Below, in pieces: positions 34,206 to 42,108 of a stretch of DNA of 64,000 nt; position 1 is the stretch's first letter; the number at the start of each line of letters is the position of its first letter. The stretch covers positions 1-64,000 of the forward strand of contig NZ_LUKF01000012.1 in the NCBI RefSeq assembly GCF_001592755.1, written 5' to 3'. Source of the stretch: Bdellovibrio bacteriovorus. Lineage in GTDB: Bacteria > Bdellovibrionota > Bdellovibrionia > Bdellovibrionales > Bdellovibrionaceae. Both the position numbers and the translations under genes were made by a program. Below the pieces are notes generated by a model. The model made no database searches. It was not told the origin of the DNA and saw only the letters and a list, made by a program, of their open reading frames with translations.

Positions 34206-34470
34206 CTAAGGCTCAAGTCCGCCCCAAGGGCAGAGTAAAGTAGAAAAAAAGCAGATCCCGTCGCTGAACGCACCGCGCGTGTCGCTCGGTCCTTCGGACT
34301 GCCTTCGGCACCCTCGCGCTAGCGTCCTGCTAGGGCGATCGAACCAACTAGGACCATCAAAAGGACAAAACCAAATGGGCCCCAGCGCCATAGCGATGGG
34401 GTTCAGCAACATTTTTTTAAATTATGGTGAGATGAGAGAATCGAACGAACAGCCGCGCTGTTTAAAAAAA
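34206..34470. repeat. Intergenic element with an outer inverted repeat
   Basis: About 265 bases between the MerR-DnaE gene and tRNA-Pro. No gene is convincing. GTCGCTGAACGCACCGC (34260-34276) pairs imperfectly with GCGATGGGGTTCAGCAAC (34393-34410), bordered by A-rich and T-rich tracts, and the inside is GC-rich with small hairpins (CTAGC/GCTAG near 34320, and GTCC/GGAC). The interior text GCGTCCTGCT recalls GCGTCCTTGCT inside the element at 60351. It may be the leader region of the MerR-DnaE gene or a mobile repeat. Confidence 0.45.
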
Positions 34471-34547
<77 letters not shown>

Positions 34548-34629
34548 ACGAGGAGTGGACAATAAATAATTATTGGCCCTGTTGTCAAATCACTAGATAG
34601 TAACGCACGACATTGCTATTCTTTTTTTC

Positions 34630-35292
34630 ATGGAAAAATTCATAAACTCGCTTCCCAAACCGGTTCTCGCATTTTTAGCCATATTAATAGGCATCGGCGT
34701 CTTTATGCTGATCAGCCCGCCGCACACGGTTTGTGATTCCCAGCAGACGACTTTCCAAGAGTTGCAGAAGGGGAATATCTTCCCGACAGAGATTAAGAAG
34801 AACAAAATTCCTCCTACAATTGTTCGCGCGAAAGAGGCTTGTCAGCTCGGCAATAGTGCCGGTTCCTGCTATGAATACTTTATGGTGCTGAAAAATGTGG
34901 CAGATGGTATCGGCAAGGCGTCCAGCGAATGCACCGGTCAGCTCTTTAATGTGACCGAAGTGCGTTCGGCGATGAATGACGGCATTGAGTTGATGGCGCG
35001 TTTGGCCTGGGGGATTAAACCGCCTGAGCCAGGGATTGAAAGATTTGGTTGGATGCAGGAAGCCGACATCGCGATCTTCTGCCGTCTAAAGAATATCTAC
35101 ATTCGCGCTAACGGCGAAGAAGCGTGGGTGAATTTGCGAAAAAATATTTATGGAAAGTTGCCGGGGGAGGAAGTACCTCCGCCGACAGATCCGACTCAAG
35201 TAGCGGTTGAGCCTCGTAAGGCGACCATGATGTTGAACGAACAGGATATCTTCAATCGAAGTTTGTTCTCGGTTCGCTGCGAAGCTTTCTAG
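34630..35292 (+). CDS. Membrane-anchored protein of unknown family
   Basis: The product is 220 residues. An N-terminal anchor (residues 9-30, PVLAFLAILIGIGVFMLISP) leaves about 190 residues outside the membrane. The outer part is helical with seven cysteines, including VCDSQQ, EACQLG, SCYEY and SECTG and a final VRCEAF, so disulphides are likely. A Pro-rich linker lies near residue 185. No domain recognised. There is no ribosome site before the Met, only a T-tract. Its end overlaps the convergent small gene by four bases. Confidence 0.75.
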   Translation: MEKFINSLPKPVLAFLAILIGIGVFMLISPPHTVCDSQQTTFQELQKGNIFPTEIKKNKIPPTIVRAKEACQLGNSAGSCYEYFMVLKNVADGIGKASSECTGQLFNVTEVRSAMNDGIELMARLAWGIKPPEPGIERFGWMQEADIAIFCRLKNIYIRANGEEAWVNLRKNIYGKLPGEEVPPPTDPTQVAVEPRKATMMLNEQDIFNRSLFSVRCEAF

Positions 35293-35492
35293 AGAGAATA
35301 CACCTCCAAAGATTTCCACTGCGGCTTGCGGTTGCGATACTCAAGCCGTCCATACAAAGCGAATGTTTCGTCATTGCGATTTTGAACTAAAAAGTTCAGT
35401 GCTTGCAGGCGAGAGATGCTCCATTCCGCAGGATTCAAACCGAAGTTTTTAAGTTGGTTGCGAAGAAGTTCTAATGTCATTTCGTTTTTCAT
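35289..35492 (-). CDS. Small cytoplasmic protein of unknown family
   Basis: The product is 67 residues. The start at 35492 is set by AAAAGGAACC; the frame reads on to 35663 but without a site. It opens with a helix (MTLELLRNQLKNFGLNPAEW), then has a region that looks like a small alpha/beta fold ending FALYGRLEYRNRKPQWKSLEVYSL. No family recognised. It converges with the gene at 34630. Confidence 0.65.
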   Translation of the reverse strand: MKNEMTLELLRNQLKNFGLNPAEWSISRLQALNFLVQNRNDETFALYGRLEYRNRKPQWKSLEVYSL

Positions 35493-35640
35493 AAAAGGTT
35501 CCTTTTTAAAGTGTGTTGTTGTTCGAGAAACCCTTTGTGCAAGGCGAAAGCCGGATAGATGCAGCCTATAGCTGCGGTATATTTGAGCTGAGCTGCTCCT
35601 TGTCTTGAGTTGTCTAGCGTCGTGGACTAACTTCTTGGAC

Positions 35641-36030
35641 ATGAGACGAAATGTTTTTTCCAAATACTTATTAGCGCAAGCGATCGTGATCGCTTTAGTG
35701 ATGATTATCTTTAAAGTGATAGCGGACCGTCAGGTGGCGGCTACAGTCGCGGGGGTTCTGTTCGTTCTATTGCCACTGGTCTTGATGATTCTTGAATATC
35801 GTCGGGCCAAGTTCGCGCATCCCATCTGGTTTGCGGCGGTTTTGCAGTTCTGGATCCTTTTTGCCTTACCGATTTTAGGAATTCGCCTTCTAAATTGGGG
35901 AGTCCCATTTGACCAGTTGTCGGCTTTTGGAGTGCCGGGACCGGTGTTGCATCAGTTCTCAAGTAAAAGTTACATGGTGATGATGATAGTGACGCTCTTA
36001 ATATCCTGGAAACGTCCCCAGAAGGGTTGA
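35641..36030 (+). CDS. Four-helix inner membrane protein of unknown family
   Basis: The product is 129 residues from the Met at 35641. Four hydrophobic segments are visible: YLLAQAIVIALVMIIFKVI, VAATVAGVLFVLLPLVLMIL, PIWFAAVLQFWILFALPILG and KSYMVMMIVTLLISW, with basic residues mainly at the ends. The ribosome site is poor (TTGGAC). The last codons form the left arm of a large inverted repeat. No family recognised. Confidence 0.7.
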   Translation: MRRNVFSKYLLAQAIVIALVMIIFKVIADRQVAATVAGVLFVLLPLVLMILEYRRAKFAHPIWFAAVLQFWILFALPILGIRLLNWGVPFDQLSAFGVPGPVLHQFSSKSYMVMMIVTLLISWKRPQKG

Positions 36031-36086
36031 TCCGCCTCTGCGCCTTCCTCGGTCGCGCCTCGGCTGAACCCTTCTGGGAACGTTTC
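36009..36086. repeat. Large inverted repeat reaching into the gene end
   Basis: Two 26-nt arms (36009-36034 and 36061-36086) pair at about 23 positions around a 26-nt GC-rich loop. The core match is CCCAGAAGGGTT with AACCCTTCTGGG. The left arm includes the last codons and stop of the membrane protein gene. A normal terminator follows at 36145, so this element is something extra. Confidence 0.75.
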
Positions 36087-36144
36087 GGGTTTTGCGGGGG
36101 TGGGAGCGAAGTGGAAAAGAGGGGAAAAGTTGGGTTTTGGGCAT

Positions 36145-36176
36145 AAAAAAAGCCGGTCTTGGACCGGCTTTTTTTT
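36145..36176. terminator. Strong bidirectional terminator before rpsR
   Basis: AAAAAAAGCCGGTC pairs with GACCGGCTTTTTTTT around TTG. It ends rpsR on the minus strand and can also stop transcription from 35641. Confidence 0.92.
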
Positions 36177-36221
36177 GTTTTTCCCAACAGGAAACCTAGT
36201 ATTTCAGCAGTTTATTCGGGA

Positions 36222-36491
36222 TTAGATCTCGAAAGGAACTGGAGAGATTGCTTCAGCTCTGTGGAAAGTATCGTAAGCGTCTGAACCAGAAGGCAATAGA
36301 GCTAGGTTACGAGCTTTTTTAACTGCAGCAGCAACTTTCTTTTGTTGAGCTACTGATAGTTTAGAGATGCGAGATGGAGTGATTTTACCACCGTCACCGA
36401 TGAAACGAGTCAAAGATGCTGGATCTTTATAATCGAATACGTGGTCGCCGGAGAATTCTTGACGGTATTTGCTACGAGTTGTCTTTTTCAT
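36222..36491 (-). CDS. rpsR: 30S ribosomal protein S18
   Basis: The 89-residue product is a small-subunit ribosomal protein of the platform, beside S6. Family landmarks are YKDPASLTRFIGDGGKITPS, RISKLSVAQQKKVAAAVKKA and ARNLALLPSG. It is about 14 residues longer than the usual 75, mainly at the two ends. The start at 36491 is fixed by GAGGATAGTA. In most bacteria rpsR sits with rpsF and rplI; here it is alone and divergent from rpmB-rplX. Confidence 0.95.
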   Translation of the reverse strand: MKKTTRSKYRQEFSGDHVFDYKDPASLTRFIGDGGKITPSRISKLSVAQQKKVAAAVKKARNLALLPSGSDAYDTFHRAEAISPVPFEI

Positions 36492-36670
36492 TACTATCCT
36501 CTTTTTAGATTTCCTATTGGTTAGCGAGTTAATGTGTGTACAAGAAAAAAGAGTTGCCATCAAGTGTCTTTTTACTTTATATGGTTACTTCTTGTTTGCG
36601 GCGCCCCTATTTAATTTGAAGGATGGCGTTGACCCAGACTTGTAGCCAGACTGTATTAGAGGAGCTTCGT

Positions 36671-36958
36671 ATGAGCAAATGTGAAATTACTGGAAAAGGC
36701 CCTGTTGTAAAAAACTTGGTGTCTCACTCCAACATTAAAACTAAATCAACAGCTCAACCAAATGTTCAAAAAAAACGCATCTTTAGCCGTGTTTTGAACC
36801 AAATGGTGAGATTGCAAATCGCAACTAGCGCGATCCGTGACATGGAGCACATGGGCGGTTTCGACAACTTTATTCTTAATTCTGACGACGCTAAGCTTTC
36901 TAAAAGAGCTATGGCTGTTAAATTGAGAATCAAAAAGAAAATCTCTACTAAGAAGTAA
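36671..36958 (+). CDS. rpmB: 50S ribosomal protein L28
   Basis: The product is 95 residues, part of the large subunit. The N-terminal CEITGKGPVVKNLVSHSNIK matches the C..TGk.p..gn..SHs...t pattern, and KRIFSRVLNQMVRLQIATSAIR follows as the middle strands. It is longer than the usual 63-78 because of its Lys-rich end. AGGAGCTTCGT precedes the start. It is followed by the L24 gene after 14 bases, an unusual partner, since L28 normally goes with L33. Confidence 0.93.
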   Translation: MSKCEITGKGPVVKNLVSHSNIKTKSTAQPNVQKKRIFSRVLNQMVRLQIATSAIRDMEHMGGFDNFILNSDDAKLSKRAMAVKLRIKKKISTKK

Positions 36959-36972
36959 TTAAGAGGCCGCAG

Positions 36973-37233
36973 ATGAAATTGAAAATCAAAAAAGGCGCAA
37001 CTGTACAAGTTATCACTGGATCTGACAAAGGTAAGAAGGGTTCAGTAATGGCTGTTGACGTTAAAAACATGAAAATCCAAGTTCAAGGTGTGAAAGTACA
37101 AACACACTATGACAAAAAAGACGGTCTTTTGAAAAAAGAAGGCTTCATCGACTACTCAAATGTGAAGTTGGTAGAAGCTGCTACTAAAGAGAAAAAGACT
37201 TCTAAAAAAGCTACTAAGTCTAAATCAGCTTAG
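36973..37233 (+). CDS. rplX: 50S ribosomal protein L24
   Basis: The 86-residue product is an assembly-initiating large-subunit protein. A KOW motif is clear: KKGATVQVITGSDKGKKGSV, then VQGVKVQTHYDKKDG, which fits L24 (VeGvN...kH). The C-terminus is a Lys/Thr/Ser tail. The gene follows rpmB instead of lying between rplN and rplE in the spc operon. Either the operon is split in this lineage or a second rplX exists elsewhere. Confidence 0.9.
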   Translation: MKLKIKKGATVQVITGSDKGKKGSVMAVDVKNMKIQVQGVKVQTHYDKKDGLLKKEGFIDYSNVKLVEAATKEKKTSKKATKSKSA

Positions 37234-37244
37234 TCATCTCTGAA

Positions 37245-37293
37245 GGTGCTGTCGTCCTGACAGCACCCTGGCTTTGCCTGGCGGCAAAGTTTT
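37245..37293 (+). terminator. Double hairpin ending the rpmB-rplX operon
   Basis: GGTGCTGTC pairs with GACAGCACC (37245-37267), and directly after it CTTTGCC pairs with GGCAAAG (37272-37289), followed by TTTT. The second stem is the likely terminator. Confidence 0.7.
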
Positions 37294-37422
37294 CCTAAGA
37301 CAAAGTCTAAATTTGGTCCTTACGGCGATCTCTTCGTTTTAGTCTCCTGTATAGCTGCGTAAAATCAAAGTTGGGTTTAGAAGTTTGTATTTCAACTGAA
37401 CTTTGAAATAGAGGAGAGCAGC

Positions 37423-37773
37423 TTGAACAGGGACCAAATCTCAGCACTAAAAAGCAAAGTAGCACTGTTCTCGGCAACGACGACGGTGTTTTTTTTCGCG
37501 TCGTTAGCAGCCGCGGATCTTGGTGACTCTTTGGTGTTGTGCAAGAACAATAAGACCGTTCGTACCTTGCGTGTCGAAATGGGCGCTGACTCAAAATGCC
37601 GCGCGATTTACACGAAACAAGGTGTGGATGAAACCATTGGCTCAGGCCTCAATCCAAACTCTTGCGTTGAATTCGTATCGAATGTTCGCAAAAATCTAGA
37701 AGAAGCAAAATGGAATTGCCGCGAAGTTAAAGAAGCACGCACTTCCAATGTTCTTATAGATTCTGCGGAGTAA
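37423..37773 (+). CDS. Small exported protein with TTG start
   Basis: The product is 116 residues. The start is a TTG placed by GAGGAGAGCAG. Residues 13-31 form a signal peptide (VALFSATTTVFFFASLAAADL). The mature part has cysteines in VLCKN, KCRAIY, SCVEF and WNCRE, probably two disulphides, and reads like a compact alpha/beta domain. No family recognised. The nitrilase gene starts three bases after its stop. Confidence 0.7.
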   Translation: MNRDQISALKSKVALFSATTTVFFFASLAAADLGDSLVLCKNNKTVRTLRVEMGADSKCRAIYTKQGVDETIGSGLNPNSCVEFVSNVRKNLEEAKWNCREVKEARTSNVLIDSAE

Positions 37774-37776
37774 AAA

Positions 37777-38613
37777 ATGAGTTCTTCCTCTGAGTTGGTG
37801 GTCGCAGCCGTGCAAATGACATCGATTGACGATGTCGACGCCAACCTTATGCAGATGGAAGCTCTTCTTGAAGAAACCTTCCGACAAGCTCAACCTCGTC
37901 TAGTCTGCTTTCCTGAAAACTGCCTGTATTTGCGACTGAAAGAAGGGGAAAAGATCCAAGGTTTCGCCTTGGATCACTCCGCCTTCAAATCACTTTCTGA
38001 GGCCGCGAAAAAATATAATACATTTTTGCACTTAGGCTCTGTTCCTCTTTTTGTAGAGGGGCATTTGTACAATTCTTCGGTGTTGATCACTCCTCTTGGA
38101 GAAGTTCGCCCCACTTATCAAAAACTGCATCTTTTCGATATCCAACTTGAAGGACAAAAACCGATTCGCGAGTCCGATGTTTTCCGTCATGGCCAGCGCC
38201 CTAATACTTTGGATATTGATGGCTGGAAAATCGGTGAGGCGATTTGCTACGACGTGCGTTTTGCTGAGTTGTTTTCGCAGTACGCGCGCAAGGAAGTGGA
38301 TGTCATTTTGTTGCCCGCAGCTTTCCTAGTGAAAACAGGAGAAGCCCATTGGGAAATCCTTCTGCGAGCAAGAGCGATTGAGAATCAGTCTTATGTCGTC
38401 GCCGCAGCACAGGGTGGCACGCATACAAGTTCTCATGGTGGCACTCGTGAAACTTACGGGCATTCTTTGTTGATTGATCCTTGGGGCACCGTGGTCGGAC
38501 AAATCGAAAAAAGAGCTCCAGGCATCACATTTGCGAAGTTCACAAAAGAGCGCATCGAAAAAGTGCGCGCGCAAATCCCGATGAAGTTTCATCGTCGATT
38601 GCCAGTGGGCTAA
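37777..38613 (+). CDS. Nitrilase-superfamily amidohydrolase (Nit1-like)
   Basis: The product is 278 residues, cytoplasmic, hydrolysing a carbon-nitrogen bond. The triad is in place: Glu47 in CFPENCLYL, Lys116 in YQKLHLFDI and Cys157 in EAICYDVRFAEL. The KLHLFD text is typical of the Nit1/NitA branch, whose members hydrolyse deaminated glutathione, a metabolic repair role; this assignment is likely but not certain. The end reads GITFAKFTKERIEKVRAQIP, as in that branch. It is co-transcribed with the small exported protein upstream. Confidence 0.9.
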   Translation: MSSSSELVVAAVQMTSIDDVDANLMQMEALLEETFRQAQPRLVCFPENCLYLRLKEGEKIQGFALDHSAFKSLSEAAKKYNTFLHLGSVPLFVEGHLYNSSVLITPLGEVRPTYQKLHLFDIQLEGQKPIRESDVFRHGQRPNTLDIDGWKIGEAICYDVRFAELFSQYARKEVDVILLPAAFLVKTGEAHWEILLRARAIENQSYVVAAAQGGTHTSSHGGTRETYGHSLLIDPWGTVVGQIEKRAPGITFAKFTKERIEKVRAQIPMKFHRRLPVG

Positions 38614-38709
38614 GGGTTGCCTAAAGTCTAGAAATCCTGCACTATTTCAATGACAATTTTCTCAATTAGCTTTTAATATGCGCTCAAAGCGCTAACAGGG
38701 AGCTGGATT

Positions 38710-38958
38710 ATGATCCGAGTTTTCTTAGTTTTATTTCTGCTATCGTCTTTAGTGGGTTTTAAAGCCCTTGCTCAAGAAGCATCGGCAGAGCCTCAGTACG
38801 ACGAAGCCCGTGAAGCTGAACTCGCTCAGAAGGCAAAAAAACGCATTTATCCTGGCGGCCGTGACGAAGAAGACCTCAAAGTCCAAAGCCAGCTAACAAC
38901 CCCTGTGCGTAAACTAGCCCCTCAAGCTGAAGTAAAAGAAGAAGCTACTGAGGAGTAG
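38710..38958 (+). CDS. Small exported acidic protein
   Basis: The product is 82 residues. Signal peptide MIRVFLVLFLLSSLVGFKALA, then a charged, Glu/Ala-rich chain of about 60 residues that is likely disordered. The ribosome site is CAGGGAGC. The stop codon is followed after two bases by a tandem pair of 50-bp repeats. No family recognised. Confidence 0.7.
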   Translation: MIRVFLVLFLLSSLVGFKALAQEASAEPQYDEAREAELAQKAKKRIYPGGRDEEDLKVQSQLTTPVRKLAPQAEVKEEATEE

Positions 38959-38960
38959 GG

Positions 38961-39060
38961 CCGGACGGCCGCAGAGCTGAAGCGCCGGCAGGCGCGTAAG
39001 CTGAAGCAGCACCGGCGGCAGCCGGCAGAGCGCAGGGCCTGGGCCCGAAGCTGAAGCAGC
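38961..39060. repeat. Two tandem copies of a 50-bp GC-rich repeat
   Basis: Units 38961-39010 and 39011-39060 both end AAGCTGAAGCAGC. The first unit matches the single copy at 47810-47859 in length and most positions. Each unit contains a small hairpin whose stem varies with pairing kept: GCGCC GGCA GGCGC in unit 1 and GGGCC TG GGCCC in unit 2. The pair begins two bases after the stop codon of the gene at 38710 and lies before the ETF-QO gene. Confidence 0.8.
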
Positions 39061-39097
39061 ATAAGAAATTTTGTTTTGAGAATATTTTGGAGTACCT

Positions 39098-40834
39098 ATG
39101 TCAATCTATACTGAACTACCAGAAGGCGTAACTCGCGAGACTATGGAAGTTGACGTTTTGATCGTCGGCGGCGGAGCTGCGGGACTTTCATGCGCGCTTC
39201 ACTTGCAAAATCAAATTCAAAAACACAACGAAGACGTTTCCGCAGGTCGCAAACAAGGCGAACAAATTCCTGATCAGATGATCGTGGTTTTGGAAAAAGC
39301 GTCTGAAATCGGTGCGCACAGTTTTTCGGGCGCCGTTTTGAATCCAAAAGCGTTGAGCGAACTTATTCCGAACTTCAAAGACGAAGGTTGTCCTATCGAC
39401 TCTGAAGTGAAGAAGGACGCGGTTTATTATCTAGGATCTGATTTCTCTTTCAAGCTTCCGATCACTCCGCCTCCATTCCACAATGAAGGCAACTACATCA
39501 TCTCTTTGAGTAAGTTCAACCGTTGGTTGGCGACGAAGTGTGAAGAGAAGGGCATCAATATTTTCCCAGGCTTTGCTGCGGTGGAAGCTCTTTACGAAGG
39601 AAATAAAATTGTCGGTGTTCGCACTGGTGATAAGGGTCGTGATAAAAATGGCAAACCTAAAGCGAACTTCGAGCCAGGTTTGATCTTGAAGTCCAAAGTC
39701 ACGATCTTCGCTGAAGGAACTCGTGGATCTTTGTTCAAACAAGTTGAAAAGAAATTGAACCTTCGCGCTGGTAAAAATCCAGATGTGTACGAAGAAGGCG
39801 TTAAGGAAGTTATCCAAATGCCTGCGGGCACCGTGGAAGCCGGCCAAGTGATTCACACTTTGGGTTTCCCTTTGTCTAAATCTATCGGCGGTACTTTCAT
39901 TTACACTCTTCCAGGGGATAAGATCATCGTAGGTCTTGTGGCTTACCTGGATTCTGAAGATCCTCTTTTGGATCCACATCGTGAACTGCAAAAACTTAAA
40001 ACTCATCCGTTCCTACAAAGCATGCTTAAGGGCGGTAAAGTGGTGGCTTACGGTGGTAAGACTTTGCCAGCTGGTGGTTGGTATTCTATGCCGAAGCTTT
40101 ACGGTGATGGCTTCATGGTTTGCGGAGACTCTGCAAGCATGGTGGACGTGCAAAAGCTTAAAGGTATTCACTTGGCCATGAAGTCAGGGATGCAAGCAGC
40201 TGACACCATCATCGAAGGTTTGGCTAAGGGTGCGGATTTCTCTGAAGCCGTGACTCAAGGTTATGAAAAGCGTATTGAGTCTTCTTATGTGAAAGACGAT
40301 CTTTACCGTGTTCGTAACTTCCACCAAACTTTAAGCAAAGGGATGTTTGCTTCTATGCCGCTTTTGGCATTGCAAGAGATCTCGGGCGGTCGTGGACTTC
40401 ATGACTTCATGAAGATCGATCATATCGACGCGGATACGACGGAAAAGGTCGTCGATGTTTGGGGACCATATGGTCTAGATCACGAAGATAATAAGCTGCC
40501 TAAGCCCGACGGAGAGCTTTTCTTTGATAAGCTTTCTAGCGTGTATTTGACGGGGACCATGCATGATGAGGATTCTCCAAATCACTTGATCCTTAAGGAC
40601 GGAGACATCTGCCGTTCTGTGTGTGAGCCTCAGTACAAATCACCGTGTAATCATTTCTGCCCGGCCTCTGTATACGAAATGGTACCGTCTACAGTTGAAG
40701 CAGGTAAGAAGGACTTACAAATCAACTATACCAACTGTATTCACTGTAAAACTTGTGATATTAAGTGCCCATTCGAAAACATCGAGTGGACCGTCCCAGA
40801 AGGTGGCGGTGGACCACAATATCGCGAAACTTAA
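39098..40834 (+). CDS. Electron transfer flavoprotein-ubiquinone oxidoreductase
   Basis: The 578-residue product passes electrons from ETF, reduced by acyl-CoA and other dehydrogenases, to the quinone pool at the inner membrane. The FAD motif DVLIVGGGAAGLSCALHL is at residue 18, followed by VLEKASEIGAHSFSGAVLNP, a hallmark of the family. A membrane-surface loop PPPFHNEGNYIISLSKFNRW and the segment PAGGWYSMPKLYGDGFMVCGD are typical. The C-terminus binds one 4Fe-4S cluster (NCIHCKTCDIKCPFENIEW). The length is normal. The ribosome site is TTGGAG. No etfAB genes are nearby. Confidence 0.96.
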   Translation: MSIYTELPEGVTRETMEVDVLIVGGGAAGLSCALHLQNQIQKHNEDVSAGRKQGEQIPDQMIVVLEKASEIGAHSFSGAVLNPKALSELIPNFKDEGCPIDSEVKKDAVYYLGSDFSFKLPITPPPFHNEGNYIISLSKFNRWLATKCEEKGINIFPGFAAVEALYEGNKIVGVRTGDKGRDKNGKPKANFEPGLILKSKVTIFAEGTRGSLFKQVEKKLNLRAGKNPDVYEEGVKEVIQMPAGTVEAGQVIHTLGFPLSKSIGGTFIYTLPGDKIIVGLVAYLDSEDPLLDPHRELQKLKTHPFLQSMLKGGKVVAYGGKTLPAGGWYSMPKLYGDGFMVCGDSASMVDVQKLKGIHLAMKSGMQAADTIIEGLAKGADFSEAVTQGYEKRIESSYVKDDLYRVRNFHQTLSKGMFASMPLLALQEISGGRGLHDFMKIDHIDADTTEKVVDVWGPYGLDHEDNKLPKPDGELFFDKLSSVYLTGTMHDEDSPNHLILKDGDICRSVCEPQYKSPCNHFCPASVYEMVPSTVEAGKKDLQINYTNCIHCKTCDIKCPFENIEWTVPEGGGGPQYRET

Positions 40835-40951
40835 TCGTAAAGTCGCTTCGCTGAAGGCCTTAGGGGGCCTGAAACCGAAGCAAGCGGTATTTTTAGATGG
40901 GAAGCTTGGCGAGGGATCAGGCTTCTTTAACAGACGGAAAGGAACCGTTTT

Positions 40952-42076
40952 ATGCCTCAGTTTTTTGCCTCCACAGCTCGTGGCCTTGTAGAACCTCTTG
41001 AACAAGAATTAAAAGACCTCGGTCTTCAAGTTACCGGAAAGTACATCGGTGGCGTTTTCTTCGAAAGCAATTGGGAAGGCTGCTACAAAGCGAATCTTCA
41101 GTCTCGTCTTGCCAGCCGTATCTTAAAACCGGTTTTGGATTTCACGGCTTATCAGCCGGAAGAGCTTTACAGCCAAATTCTTCGTCACGATTTCACGAAG
41201 TATATCAAGCCAACACAGACAATCTCTATCGATGCGAGTGTGTCTGATTCTAAAATGCGTGACCAACGTTTCGTTGCGATGAAAGTGAAAGACGCGATCG
41301 TCGATCAATTCCGTGAAAAATTCGGCGTGCGCCCTGACGTGGACAACGAAAATCCATCATTAAGAATTCATGTGCGCGCGATTAAAAATCAATTCAACGT
41401 CGCGATCGACACTTCGGGTGATAGCTTGTTTAAACGTGGCTATCGTAAAGAAGTGGGCGACGCTCCTTTGAAAGAGAACTTGGCAGCCGGTCTGATCAAA
41501 GTTTCTGAATGGGATCAAAAATCTCCGATCGTCGACTTCATGTGTGGGTCTGGAACTTTCTTGATTGAAGCCGCAATGATGGCTTTGAATATTGCTCCGG
41601 GTTTGAACCGCACGCGCTTTGGCTTCCAAAACTGGTTGAACTATGACAAAGGCCTTTGGGAGCAAGTTGTTCAAGAAGCTATGGATGCGGAAAAAGAAGT
41701 ACTTGATTTCAAATTCTATGGTTTTGATATCGACAACCGCGTGATTAAAAATGCCAAAGACAATGCAAAACGTGCGGGCGTTGATCAAGTGATCGAGTTC
41801 AAAAAAGAATCGGTAGCGACAGTAGAGCCTCCTGTAGAAAAAGGTTTGATCATCGTGAACCCTCCGTACGGTGCGCGTATCGGTGACGAAGACAATCTTC
41901 GTGACGTCTACCGTGATTTAAGCTTTACGCTTAAACATCGTTTCAAAGGTTGGGACGCTTGGATTCTTTCTGGAAACAAAGAGTTGATCGCTGATCTGAA
42001 ATTGAAATCGACGAAGAAGCACTTTGTATTTAACGGCAATATCGAATGCCGTTTCTTAAAATACAGCATGTTCTAA
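40952..42076 (+). CDS. THUMP-domain rRNA (guanine-N2) methyltransferase, RlmL-like
   Basis: The product is 374 residues. The N-terminal part (about 1-160) is a ferredoxin-like plus THUMP RNA-binding module (FFASTARGLVEPLEQELKDLG, ASRILKPVLDF, ISIDASVSDSKMRDQRF). The methyltransferase part follows: SPIVDFMCGSGTFLIEAAMM for SAM, GFDIDNRVIKNAKDNAKRAG, and the catalytic IVNPPYGARIGD. This is the layout of the 23S rRNA m2G2445 methyltransferase, without the second (RlmK) half found in E. coli RlmKL. A hairpin (GGCGC GAGA GCGCC) follows the stop. Confidence 0.92.
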   Translation: MPQFFASTARGLVEPLEQELKDLGLQVTGKYIGGVFFESNWEGCYKANLQSRLASRILKPVLDFTAYQPEELYSQILRHDFTKYIKPTQTISIDASVSDSKMRDQRFVAMKVKDAIVDQFREKFGVRPDVDNENPSLRIHVRAIKNQFNVAIDTSGDSLFKRGYRKEVGDAPLKENLAAGLIKVSEWDQKSPIVDFMCGSGTFLIEAAMMALNIAPGLNRTRFGFQNWLNYDKGLWEQVVQEAMDAEKEVLDFKFYGFDIDNRVIKNAKDNAKRAGVDQVIEFKKESVATVEPPVEKGLIIVNPPYGARIGDEDNLRDVYRDLSFTLKHRFKGWDAWILSGNKELIADLKLKSTKKHFVFNGNIECRFLKYSMF

Positions 42077-42108
42077 GGCGCGAGAGCGCCACTCGCGAAA
42101 GAGTCCTT

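Noticed and set aside
36629..36657. Sigma-70 promoter TTGACC-17-TGTATT before rpmB
   Set aside because: The start site would fall inside the ribosome binding site of rpmB, leaving no usable leader.
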